From F22 sp963668535 (lineage in GTDB: Bacteria; Bacteroidota; Bacteroidia; Bacteroidales; Bacteroidaceae), in contig OY764867.1 in the NCBI GenBank assembly GCA_963668535.1, positions 1,426,001 to 1,490,000 on the forward strand: 64,000 nucleotides of DNA, given 5' to 3'. How positions within the stretch are numbered: position 1 is the stretch's first letter; each line of letters starts with the position of its first letter. The notes under the pieces are model-generated. The model was not told the origin of the DNA, did no database searches, and saw only the letters and a program-made list of their open reading frames with translations. Below are positions 48,462 through 56,002 of the stretch, piece after piece. The position numbers were made by a program, and so were the translations under genes.

Positions 48462-49403
48462 ATGACAGGTTTCCATAAAGCAATCTTAAGTGTTTGCGCT
48501 TTTTCTTTGATAGCATTCACCAGTTGTGGTGGTAGTGGTAGCGACGAACCTTCAGCAAGTAGTCATATTGGTTCAGTCACTGTTACTGAAAATACATTAT
48601 CGAGTTGTCTTGAGTTGGTGCGTGGTACATCGCAAGGATTTACTACCCATACACGCACTGTTACACATCATACGACTTCGGCCAAAGGTACGCCAATTCG
48701 TAACTATACTGTTTGTTATGACATGAGTCAGCGCCTACCAATGTATGTTGCTTATCCGATGCACAACGTATATATCGGCCCTCAAGCTCGTACGAATGCG
48801 TGGCAAGCCGATCCCTCATTCTCTAGTAGCGAACAAGCCGACTTGGAATCAGGGATGCACAATGGCCATGATCGTGGTCACATGATCTCTTCTGCTTCTC
48901 GTACCTGTAGTCGTGATGCCAATGAACAAACATTTTATTATACCAATATGTCTCCACAGTTGAACAGTTTCAATGCCGAGCGATGGGTAGAGGCTGAAAT
49001 GCTTGAACGTGCATGGCGTAATGGAGGAGTATCAACGGCTACGGTAGATACTTTATATGTGGTTACTGGTCCAGTATTGCAGACAGTAGGAGGTAGTGAA
49101 GATATACAATACATTACCAATGGCAATGACAATAAACAGATCGCTCGTCCCAAGTATTTTTACAAGGTCTTTTTGAAGCGTTTCCATGATAATGCTTTGT
49201 CCAATAAAGTGACCTACCGTGCTTTAGGTATGTGGTTTAAACATGAAGCATTGTCTGGTCCCGTGCAGGCTTCAGATTGCCGTTCGGTCGATGAAATAGA
49301 AGCATTGACAGGTTTAGATTTCTTTTATAATCTGCCTGATAATATCGAAGATGTCGTCGAAGCAAAATATGATTTAGACGATTGGAGAGGAGTGGTACAA
49401 TAA
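48462..49403 (+). CDS. DNA/RNA non-specific endonuclease lipoprotein
   Basis: 313 residues. Lipobox FTSC (cysteine 22) is followed by GGSGSDE, a weak surface-export-like signal. The rest is a single beta-beta-alpha-metal nuclease domain (about 60-310). HDRGHMISSASRT near residue 134 supplies the catalytic histidine, and TNMSPQLNSFNAERWVEAE the metal-binding asparagine. It is homologous to the nuclease half of the 783-residue protein but lacks the fimbrillin and OB modules. It has its own strong promoter, so it may be made when the operon is not. It ends 9 bases before rnhB, so both are cotranscribed. Confidence 0.92.
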   Translation: MTGFHKAILSVCAFSLIAFTSCGGSGSDEPSASSHIGSVTVTENTLSSCLELVRGTSQGFTTHTRTVTHHTTSAKGTPIRNYTVCYDMSQRLPMYVAYPMHNVYIGPQARTNAWQADPSFSSSEQADLESGMHNGHDRGHMISSASRTCSRDANEQTFYYTNMSPQLNSFNAERWVEAEMLERAWRNGGVSTATVDTLYVVTGPVLQTVGGSEDIQYITNGNDNKQIARPKYFYKVFLKRFHDNALSNKVTYRALGMWFKHEALSGPVQASDCRSVDEIEALTGLDFFYNLPDNIEDVVEAKYDLDDWRGVVQ

Positions 49404-49412
49404 AAAACGATT

Positions 49413-50021
49413 ATGTTAGCATTACATCTACATGCAGACCAAATTGAGGCTGGTTGCGATGAGGCTGGACGAGGCTGTTTGGCTGGTCCCGTGTATGCGG
49501 CAGCCGTTATTTTACCCGATGACTTTCACAATGATCTGCTCAACGACTCTAAACAGATTAAAGAGAAGGATAGATATGCCCTTCGTGAGGTCATCGAACA
49601 AGAAGCTGTAGCATGGGCCGTGGGCGTGGTATCGGCCGAAGAGATTGATCAAATCAATATCCTTAGAGCTTCTATTTTGGCCATGCATCGTGCGGTCGAT
49701 CAGTTGAAAACACGTCCAGAGCATTTGCTGATAGATGGGAACAGATTTTATGATTATCCCAATATTAAGCATACCACAGTGGTGAAAGGTGATGGAAAAT
49801 TAGCGCCTATTGCGGCGGCTTCTATTTTGGCCAAAACCTATAGAGATGACTATATGAAAGGGATTGCCACGGATTATCCTCAATATGGTTGGGGGCAAAA
49901 TGCGGGATATCCTACTAAGGCGCATCGAGCTGCCATTAAAGCATATGGAGTGACTCCGCACCATCGTCGTTCCTTTAGACTCTTACCGCCTGAATATATA
50001 GAGCAAAGTATTCCCTTTTAG
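49413..50021 (+). CDS. rnhB: Ribonuclease HII
   Basis: 202 residues, normal length. It cleaves RNA in RNA-DNA hybrids and starts removal of single ribonucleotides from DNA in the cytoplasm. The start AGCDEAGRGCLAGPVYAAAV carries the first two catalytic acids (DE). LLIDGNRF near residue 108 and KTYRDDYM near residue 143 supply the remaining ones. Adjacent placement (9 bases) behind the nuclease lipoprotein gene gives it the same promoter. The pairing may be chance, since rnhB is a housekeeping gene. Confidence 0.96.
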   Translation: MLALHLHADQIEAGCDEAGRGCLAGPVYAAAVILPDDFHNDLLNDSKQIKEKDRYALREVIEQEAVAWAVGVVSAEEIDQINILRASILAMHRAVDQLKTRPEHLLIDGNRFYDYPNIKHTTVVKGDGKLAPIAAASILAKTYRDDYMKGIATDYPQYGWGQNAGYPTKAHRAAIKAYGVTPHHRRSFRLLPPEYIEQSIPF

Positions 50022-50053
50022 GTCGAAAGAGTTGTTGCCTTACTATCTGGCTG

Positions 50054-50119
50054 TCGATTCAAACGTTTGGTCCCATCGATCCAATCGTTTGAATCGATGG
50101 GACCAAACCATTGAATCGA
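50054..50119. repeat. Large intergenic palindrome between rnhB and gpmI
   Basis: TCGATTCAA (50054-50062) and TTTGGTCCCATCGAT (50066-50080) pair with ATCGATGGGACCAAA (50093-50107) and TTGAATCGA (50111-50119). The result is 24 base pairs with one 3x3 internal loop and a 12-base loop. The segment CGTTTGAATCG (50086-50096) is also the exact inverse of CGATTCAAACG (50055-50065), giving an alternative 11-bp stem. No T-run follows on either strand, so it is not a standard terminator. Confidence 0.88.
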
Positions 50120-50236
50120 GGATCGCTAGCCTTTGCGTAAGATATTAGAAGCTTATCTTTATTTTATTTATATACTATACGCAAAGCATTGCCTTTTAAT
50201 TTACACGAATATGCACCCTATGCGGTGCTTTTTTTG

Positions 50237-50245
50237 TATCTTTGC
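50237..50245 (+). promoter_or_regulatory. -7 box upstream of gpmI
   Basis: TATCTTTGC matches the -7 consensus, with a leader of about 118 bases before gpmI. No TTTG sits at the usual -33 spacing. The rest of the gap 50022-50370 is without a gene. Confidence 0.55.
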
Positions 50246-50370
50246 AACGATGGACAGGAGTGTGACTTGCTGCCCTGCCTAAGTCCTTTGCTGTAAGAAA
50301 ATATAGACAAGGATTTGTCCTGCAAACTTAGGTGTTAGACTAAAAATAATTATTTAAATATAGTAGAAAG

Positions 50371-51888
50371 ATGAGCAAAAAAGCATTATTGATGATTCTC
50401 GATGGTTGGGGAATCGGTAACAAAAGCAAATCAGATGTGATCTATAACACACCGACTCCATATTGGGATAGTTTGCTTGCTGAGTATCCACATTCACAAC
50501 TAGCTGCTTCAGGTGAAAACGTTGGTCTACCTGATGGACAGATGGGAAACTCTGAAGTAGGTCACTTGAATATTGGTGCAGGCCGTATTGTATATCAAGA
50601 TCTTGTGAAAATCAACAACGCTTGTAAAGATGGAAGTATTCTTGAAAATCCTGAAATAGTCAATGCATTTACGTATGCTAAAGATAATGGCAAAAACGTA
50701 CACTTGATGGGATTGACTTCAAATGGTGGTGTACACTCTTCTTTTGATCACCTATTCAAATTGATCGAAATTGCCAATACATACAAAGTAAACAATGCGT
50801 TTATCCATTGTTTTATGGATGGTCGTGATACTGACCCACGTAGTGGTAAGGGATTTATCGAGCAACTAACTGCACAGTGCGCTAAGCAAAGTCAAACGCA
50901 TGCTGCTATTGCATCTATCGTGGGACGTTACTATGCAATGGACCGAGATAAACGTTGGGAACGTGTCAAAGAAGCATATGATCTTATCGTAAAAGGTATT
51001 GGTACTGAAGCTTCTGATATGGCAACAGCTATGCAAGCTAGTTACGATGCAGATGTTACAGACGAATTCGTAAAACCAATCACTAGTGCAGAAGATGGTA
51101 CGATTAAAGAAGGAGATGTTGTTATTTTCTTCAACTATCGTAATGACCGTGCTAAAGAACTTACTGTGGTACTATCTCAACAAGATATGCCTGAACACGG
51201 TATGGAAACGATTAAGGATATCCAATTCTATTGCATGACTCCATACGATCCTTCATACAAGGATGTGCACATCTTGTTTGACAAGCAGAATGTACAAAAT
51301 ACATTGGGTGAATACCTTGCTGCACAAGGTAAGACACAATTGCATATTGCTGAAACAGAAAAGTATGCACACGTTACTTTCTTCTTCAATGGTGGCCGCG
51401 AAAGTGCTTATGAAGGGGAAGATCGTATATTGGTCAAATCTCCTAAGGTGGCTACTTATGACTTGCAGCCAGAAATGAGTGCATTTGAAGTGAAAGATAA
51501 ATTGGTCGATGCAATCAAGGAAGATAAGTATGATTTTATCGTAGTCAACTATGCTAATGGAGATATGGTGGGACACACTGGTATCTATGAAGCTATAGAA
51601 AAAGCTGTGAAGACTATCGATGAATGTGTGAAAGATACTGTAGAAGCTGCTAAGCAAACTGGTTATGAGGTCATCATCATCGCCGATCATGGTAATGCTG
51701 ATAACGCTCTAAATGAAGATGGTTCTGTAAATACAGCGCACTCTCTAAACCCAGTTCCATTTGTATATGTAACTGAAAATAAAGAAGCTAAGGTTGAAGA
51801 TGGTGTACTAGCAGACGTTGCACCATCTCTATTGAAGATTATGGGCATGGATGTACCAGCAGAAATGACTGGTAAGCAATTGTTCTAA
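50371..51888 (+). CDS. gpmI: 2,3-bisphosphoglycerate-independent phosphoglycerate mutase
   Basis: 505 residues of the alkaline-phosphatase superfamily. It interconverts 3- and 2-phosphoglycerate in glycolysis using two manganese ions. The start ALLMILDGWGIG holds the first metal-binding aspartate. GQMGNSEVGHLNIGAGR near residue 58 carries the catalytic serine that is phosphorylated. HCFMDGRDTDPRSG near 145 and IIADHGNADNAL near 435 are conserved. Length is normal. It is followed 23 bases later by the DUF3109 gene. Confidence 0.97.
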   Translation: MSKKALLMILDGWGIGNKSKSDVIYNTPTPYWDSLLAEYPHSQLAASGENVGLPDGQMGNSEVGHLNIGAGRIVYQDLVKINNACKDGSILENPEIVNAFTYAKDNGKNVHLMGLTSNGGVHSSFDHLFKLIEIANTYKVNNAFIHCFMDGRDTDPRSGKGFIEQLTAQCAKQSQTHAAIASIVGRYYAMDRDKRWERVKEAYDLIVKGIGTEASDMATAMQASYDADVTDEFVKPITSAEDGTIKEGDVVIFFNYRNDRAKELTVVLSQQDMPEHGMETIKDIQFYCMTPYDPSYKDVHILFDKQNVQNTLGEYLAAQGKTQLHIAETEKYAHVTFFFNGGRESAYEGEDRILVKSPKVATYDLQPEMSAFEVKDKLVDAIKEDKYDFIVVNYANGDMVGHTGIYEAIEKAVKTIDECVKDTVEAAKQTGYEVIIIADHGNADNALNEDGSVNTAHSLNPVPFVYVTENKEAKVEDGVLADVAPSLLKIMGMDVPAEMTGKQLF

Positions 51889-51911
51889 TCCTTAGTAAAG
51901 CAAAATAGTAT

Positions 51912-52499
51912 ATGATTCAAATTGACGATACCATCGTCTCTCTAGACATTTTTAAGCAGCAGTTCTTGTGTGATTTTCAAGCTTGCAAGGGCATTTGCTG
52001 TGTAGAAGGAGAGAGTGGGGCGCCGCTTGAAGTCGATGAAATAGACAAATTAAAGGAAGTCCTCCCAGTAATCTGGGAGGATCTTTCGTCTGAAGCGCAA
52101 GCTATTATCGATAAACAAGGAGTAGCCTATATTGATGATGATGGCGACTGGGTAACCTCTATTGTGAACGGTAAAGATTGTGTCTTTACTTGTTATGACG
52201 ATCATGGTAATTGCCTATGTGCTATTGAGAAAGCGTACCGAGCAGGTAAAATTGACTGGCCGAAGCCTATTTCTTGTCACTTGTATCCTATCCGTTTGTC
52301 AACGGTAGGGCAAGATAAATTGACGGCATTAAATTATCATCGTTGGTCTGTATGTGATGGGGCATGCAAACTGGGACGTGAAAAGGGTGTAGCAATCTAT
52401 GAAAGCTGCAAAGATGCGCTTATTCGCCGTTTTGGTGAACGTTGGTATGAGGAATTGGTTGATGTGGCCAGAGAACTTAAGGAACAGGGGTATATCTAG
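51912..52499 (+). CDS. DUF3109 cysteine-rich protein
   Basis: 195 residues. The DUF3109 family is recognised from the start, with CDFQACKGICCVEGESGAPL near residue 17, then KDCVFTCYDDHGNCLCAIEKA near 88, PISCHLYPIRL near 118, and CDGACKLGREKG near 145. Together they give eleven or so conserved cysteines, suggesting a metal or iron-sulfur site as in the YkgJ zinc/iron-chelating relatives. Function unknown. It is probably cotranscribed with gpmI and ends before a strong hairpin. Confidence 0.87.
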   Translation: MIQIDDTIVSLDIFKQQFLCDFQACKGICCVEGESGAPLEVDEIDKLKEVLPVIWEDLSSEAQAIIDKQGVAYIDDDGDWVTSIVNGKDCVFTCYDDHGNCLCAIEKAYRAGKIDWPKPISCHLYPIRLSTVGQDKLTALNYHRWSVCDGACKLGREKGVAIYESCKDALIRRFGERWYEELVDVARELKEQGYI

Positions 52500-52527
52500 A
52501 ATTTGAGCTATCCCGTATAAAAGATAA

Positions 52528-52563
52528 GTTGTGGACAATTACTATTTAGTAGTTGTCCACAAC
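52528..52563. terminator. Hairpin after DUF3109, made of two inverted DnaA-box-like sequences
   Basis: GTTGTGGACAA plus TTACT pairs with AGTAG plus TTGTCCACAAC over a loop of four bases: 16 bp with one T-G pair. The T-run after it is poor (TTTGTG). Each arm contains TTGTCCACA, one mismatch from the DnaA box. It probably works as a terminator or 3' stabiliser. Confidence 0.7.
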
Positions 52564-52655
52564 TTTGTGTATAAGTCTGTGTATATTGCATATCTCAGTG
52601 CACAAATATGTGTACAACTTTGTGTGTAACCGTGTGCACAACACACTTATGCACA

Positions 52656-52689
52656 AAAAAGGGGCTGCAACGCAAGTTGCAGCCCCTTT
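52656..52689 (-). terminator. gyrB terminator, possibly bidirectional
   Basis: GGGGCTGCAAC (52661-52671), loop GCAA, GTTGCAGCCCC (52676-52686): a perfect 11-bp stem. On the minus strand it is followed by six T (complement of 52655-52660). On the plus strand a shorter TTTC follows. Confidence 0.9.
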
Positions 52690-52740
52690 CCTCGTTGTAA
52701 GATGTGAGGATGGATTTATTGATAAAATATATTCTATGCT

Positions 52741-54699
52741 TTACGCATCGATATTAGCATATGTTGCATTCTCTTCGATAAATGCACGACGTGGCGCCAC
52801 GTCTTCACCCATCAACATTGAGAAAATGTGATCTGCATCCGCTGCATTTTCAATAGATACCTGCTTTAATAAGCGGCGAGATGGATCCATGGTTGTTTCC
52901 CAAAGTTGTTCTGGGTTCATCTCACCAAGACCTTTGTATCGTTGGATATGAACAGCGTTTTCATCTCCCTTGCCATATTCGTCGATAAATCGTATACGAT
53001 CTTCTTCGGTCCAGCAGTATTCTTCGTTTTTACCCTTACGTAGAAGATACAATGGAGGCGATGCAATGTACAAATATCCGTTTTGGATAAGTTGTGGCAT
53101 ATAACGGAAGAAGAATGTCATAATCAATGTGTCGATGTGAGAACCATCGACATCGGCATCGGTCATGATGACAATCTTTTTATAACGTAGCTTAGCAATA
53201 TTGGCTTCTTTAGAGTCATCTTCTGTACCAATAGTTACCCCAAGAGCAGTGTATATATTGCGAATTTCGTCGCTTTCTAGTGCCTTGTGATATTGTGCTT
53301 TCTCAACATTCAAAATTTTACCACGAAGTGGAAGAATTGCTTGAAACATGCGGTCACGTCCTTGCTTAGCTGATCCACCAGCCGAATCCCCTTCGACAAG
53401 GAACAATTCGCATTTGTCTGGATCTTTGTCTGAACAGTCAGCTAGTTTTCCTGGTAGTCCACCACCGCCCATAGGCGATTTGCGTTGTACCATTTCACGC
53501 GCTTTGCGTGCTGCATGGCGAGCATTGGCAGCAAGAATCACTTTCTCAACGATCATCTTGGCTTCTTTAGGATGCTCTTCAAGATAGTATGATAGTGCTT
53601 CACCGACAGCTTGATCTACTGCGCCAATAACTTCTTTGTTACCAAGCTTAGTTTTGGTTTGTCCCTCAAATTGAGGTTCTGCTACCTTGATAGAAATAAT
53701 GGCAGTCAATCCTTCGCGGAAGTCATCTCCTGAAATTTCCACTTTGACTTTGTCTAGCATCTTGCTTTCTTCAGCATACTTCTTCAAAGTACGTGTCAAT
53801 GCGCGACGGAAACCAGCTAAGTGGGTACCTCCCTCAATGGTGTTGATGTTGTTGACATACGAGTGAATGTTTTCACTGTATGAAGTATTATACATGATAG
53901 CTACTTCTACTGGAGTGCCTTGCTTTTCTGTATTGATATAGATGACATCTTCTATAAGATGTTCGCGTGAACTATCAACAAACTGGACAAATTCTTTTAG
54001 GCCATCTTCAGAATGAAATTCTTCATACTTATAGTTACCTTCTTCGTCTTGTTCGCGGGCATCTGTAAGAGTAATGCGGATACCAGCATTTAGATAAGCC
54101 AATTCGCGTAGGCGGCCTTGAAGAATATCGTAACGATATACGCTTTCAGTGAAGATAGATAAGTCAGGCCAAAATGTTTGCTTGGTTCCTGTGTAGTCTA
54201 CCGAACCAATTTCGCGCACGGCATATTGAGGATGACCACAAGCATATTCTTGTTGATATAATTTCCCTCCACGAGCTACCTCTGTGATTAACTTAGTAGA
54301 TAGTGCATTTACACAAGATACACCGACACCGTGAAGACCACCAGATACTTTGTAAGAACCTTTATCGAACTTACCTCCAGCATGAAGGACGGTCATAACA
54401 ACCTCTAGAGCTGATTTACCTTCTTTCTCGTGTATATCTACTGGGATACCACGACCGTTATCTTTTACAGTGATTGAATTATCTTGATTAATTGTGACAT
54501 CAATGTGGTCACAGTAGCCCGCCAAAGCTTCGTCAATGGAGTTGTCTACGACCTCGTATACTAGGTGATGTAGTCCTTTAAGACTGATATCACCGATATA
54601 CATAGCAGGACGTTTACGCACCGCTTCCAGTCCCTCTAGGACTGTAATATTGGATGCCGAATAACTGTTGCTATTAGGGTTTTCTTGATTTTCGCTCAT
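52741..54699 (-). CDS. gyrB: DNA gyrase subunit B
   Basis: 652 residues, normal for GyrB. It hydrolyses ATP and, with GyrA, introduces negative supercoils. GHKL ATPase motifs are complete: EVVDNSIDEALAGYCDHI near residue 50, DNGRGIPVDIH near 79 and GGLHGVGVSCVNAL near 120. The TOPRIM domain carries LVEGDSAGGSAKQGRDR near residue 433 and MTDADVDGSHI near 510 for magnesium binding. The C-terminus IQRYKGLGEMNPEQLWETTM is characteristic. GyrB rather than ParE is favoured by the C-terminal tail and the rpsT neighbourhood typical of Bacteroides gyrB. It has two -7-like boxes upstream. Confidence 0.95.
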   Translation of the reverse strand: MSENQENPNSNSYSASNITVLEGLEAVRKRPAMYIGDISLKGLHHLVYEVVDNSIDEALAGYCDHIDVTINQDNSITVKDNGRGIPVDIHEKEGKSALEVVMTVLHAGGKFDKGSYKVSGGLHGVGVSCVNALSTKLITEVARGGKLYQQEYACGHPQYAVREIGSVDYTGTKQTFWPDLSIFTESVYRYDILQGRLRELAYLNAGIRITLTDAREQDEEGNYKYEEFHSEDGLKEFVQFVDSSREHLIEDVIYINTEKQGTPVEVAIMYNTSYSENIHSYVNNINTIEGGTHLAGFRRALTRTLKKYAEESKMLDKVKVEISGDDFREGLTAIISIKVAEPQFEGQTKTKLGNKEVIGAVDQAVGEALSYYLEEHPKEAKMIVEKVILAANARHAARKAREMVQRKSPMGGGGLPGKLADCSDKDPDKCELFLVEGDSAGGSAKQGRDRMFQAILPLRGKILNVEKAQYHKALESDEIRNIYTALGVTIGTEDDSKEANIAKLRYKKIVIMTDADVDGSHIDTLIMTFFFRYMPQLIQNGYLYIASPPLYLLRKGKNEEYCWTEEDRIRFIDEYGKGDENAVHIQRYKGLGEMNPEQLWETTMDPSRRLLKQVSIENAADADHIFSMLMGEDVAPRRAFIEENATYANIDA

Positions 54700-54726
54700 A
54701 TGATTATAAAGTCAGTTATTAACTGA

Positions 54727-54755
54727 GCAAATATACTCATTTTTAGGCAAATATA
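54727..54755 (-). promoter_or_regulatory. Two -7 boxes upstream of gyrB
   Basis: On the minus strand TATATTTGC occurs at 54747-54755 and again at 54727-54735, 20 bases apart, each a perfect -7 match. TTTG at -33 is not present for either. Confidence 0.5.
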
Positions 54756-54792
54756 CTAGATAATAGGCCTTAAAAAAAGCTCATATATGCGC

Positions 54793-54825
54793 AAAAAAAA
54801 GGAGTCAGATGCAAAAGCATCTGAC
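54793..54825 (-). terminator. Terminator after rpsT copy 1
   Basis: GTCAGATGC (54804-54812), loop AAAA, GCATCTGAC (54817-54825). On the minus strand it is followed by eight T (complement of 54793-54800). The second rpsT copy has a poorer counterpart near 55302-55327. Confidence 0.88.
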
Positions 54826-54868
54826 CCGTTATATTGTCATCACCATAAGAAATAAACCGCGCGCTTAT

Positions 54869-55123
54869 TTAGCCCAGTTGATTTACGTGGTGAGCCAGTT
54901 TAGACTTAAGATTAGCAGCCTTGTTTTTGTGAATAATATTCACCTTAGCAAGCTTATCAAGTGTCTTTTGTACAGATGGCAATAAAGCTTCTGCTTCTGC
55001 CTTGTCTGTTGTTGCACGCAGTTTACGAACTGCATTACGCATTGTTTTAGCGTAATAACGATTAAAGAGTTTTCTTGTCTTTTCTTGACGAATTCTCTTA
55101 AGGGATGATTTGTGATTTGCCAT
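54869..55123 (-). CDS. rpsT: 30S ribosomal protein S20 (copy 1)
   Basis: 84 residues. MANHKSSLKRIRQEKTRKLF and the basic helical remainder are S20, which binds 16S rRNA early in assembly. It differs from the second copy 498 bases upstream in its transcript direction at one residue, aspartate against glutamate at position 41 (ATTDKAE), with several silent DNA changes. It follows a tRNA-Glu gene, exactly as the other copy does, and ends at a good terminator. Most bacteria carry one rpsT, so the pair is unusual. Both copies look functional. Confidence 0.96.
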   Translation of the reverse strand: MANHKSSLKRIRQEKTRKLFNRYYAKTMRNAVRKLRATTDKAEAEALLPSVQKTLDKLAKVNIIHKNKAANLKSKLAHHVNQLG

Positions 55124-55175
55124 AATGACTAAACTTTCTTTTAAATTGGTTTATTCCTTTTACAATAACATTGTG

Positions 55176-55247
55176 TAGCCCATAGGAGAGTCGAACTCCT
55201 CTTTCCAGGATGAAAACCTGGCGTCCTAACCGATAGACGAATGGGCC
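55176..55247 (-). tRNA. tRNA-Glu (TTC), copy 1
   Basis: 72 bases on the minus strand, starting GGCCCATTCGTCTATCGG. Anticodon TTC lies in GGTTTTCATCC, and the T-arm contains GAGTTCGACTC. It appears identical to the copy at 55665-55736. It lies between the two rpsT genes. Confidence 0.96.
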
Positions 55248-55366
55248 AGCCTATACAACTAACGATACCTCTTTCGAAAATATCAGAAAGTCAAAAAAAT
55301 CGAGCCGAATGTGCTGCATCCGACTCGTATATTCTAATCACCATAAGAAATAAACCAGTAGCTATG

Positions 55367-55621
55367 TTAGCCGAGTTGGTTTACGTGGTGAGCTAATTTA
55401 GACTTCAGATTGGCAGCTTTGTTTTTGTGAATGATATTCACTTTAGCAAGCTTATCAAGTGTCTTTTGTACAGATGGCAACAAAGCTTCTGCTTCTGCCT
55501 TCTCTGTCGTTGCACGCAACTTACGTACAGCGTTGCGCATTGTCTTAGCGTAATAACGGTTAAAGAGTTTTCTTGTCTTTTCTTGACGAATTCTCTTAAG
55601 GGATGATTTGTGATTTGCCAT
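55367..55621 (-). CDS. rpsT: 30S ribosomal protein S20 (copy 2)
   Basis: 84 residues from the ATG at 55619-55621 (MANHKSSL). A longer frame starting at 55672 would run through the tRNA acceptor region and is rejected. It is identical to copy 1 except glutamate at position 41. The gene is directly preceded by tRNA-Glu copy 2, and the downstream sequence ATCACCATAAGAAATAAACC is shared with copy 1. This shows that the duplicated unit includes 3' flanking DNA. The upstream promoter at 55804-55812 probably drives both tandem units. Confidence 0.95.
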   Translation of the reverse strand: MANHKSSLKRIRQEKTRKLFNRYYAKTMRNAVRKLRATTEKAEAEALLPSVQKTLDKLAKVNIIHKNKAANLKSKLAHHVNQLG

Positions 55622-55664
55622 AATGACTAATCTCTTTAATGAGGTTTTGTTTCTTACAGTTGAG

Positions 55665-55736
55665 TAGCCCATAGGAGAGTCGAACTCCTCTTTCCAGGAT
55701 GAAAACCTGGCGTCCTAACCGATAGACGAATGGGCC
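55665..55736 (-). tRNA. tRNA-Glu (TTC), copy 2
   Basis: 72 bases on the minus strand, with the same cloverleaf, anticodon TTC and T-arm as copy 1. It is the first gene of the tandem duplicated unit, 43 bases before the rpsT copy 2 start. Confidence 0.96.
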
Positions 55737-55803
55737 AGCCTAAATATCCTTTCGGATATGCTTGAGAATATAGCTTGTTATTGCTTTATCTCTCATTGCG
55801 GTT

Positions 55804-55812
55804 GCAAAGGTA
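55804..55812 (-). promoter_or_regulatory. -7 box for the tRNA-Glu/rpsT units
   Basis: TACCTTTGC on the minus strand is a perfect -7 match 67 bases before tRNA-Glu copy 2. A weak -33 (CTTG, complement at 55832-55835) lies at a 19-base spacing. No comparable box is seen before tRNA-Glu copy 1. Confidence 0.6.
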
Positions 55813-56002
55813 CGTCTTTTTTTCAAACCTGCAAGCGATAGTCTCTTTTTTTTTGGTTTTTCTCCTGTTTTTTTTCCATGAGCGCAATTTTGGAAGGAAT
55901 ATCCCAGTATTGATGGTTTTTTTACTAGTTTTGTCTCGAAAGTCATTTTTATGGTTGGCTTTTTTCTTTTATAAGAATCTAGATTCGCATTATTTTTGTC
56001 CT

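Noticed and set aside
52553..52831. Open frame of 92 codons at the 3' side of gyrB
   Set aside because: It spans a terminator hairpin and overlaps gyrB; its sequence is repetitive and has no family features.
55775..56002. N-terminal extension of RecO
   Set aside because: The extra 76 residues are phenylalanine/leucine-rich translation of T-rich promoter DNA; the RecO family start is at 56003.
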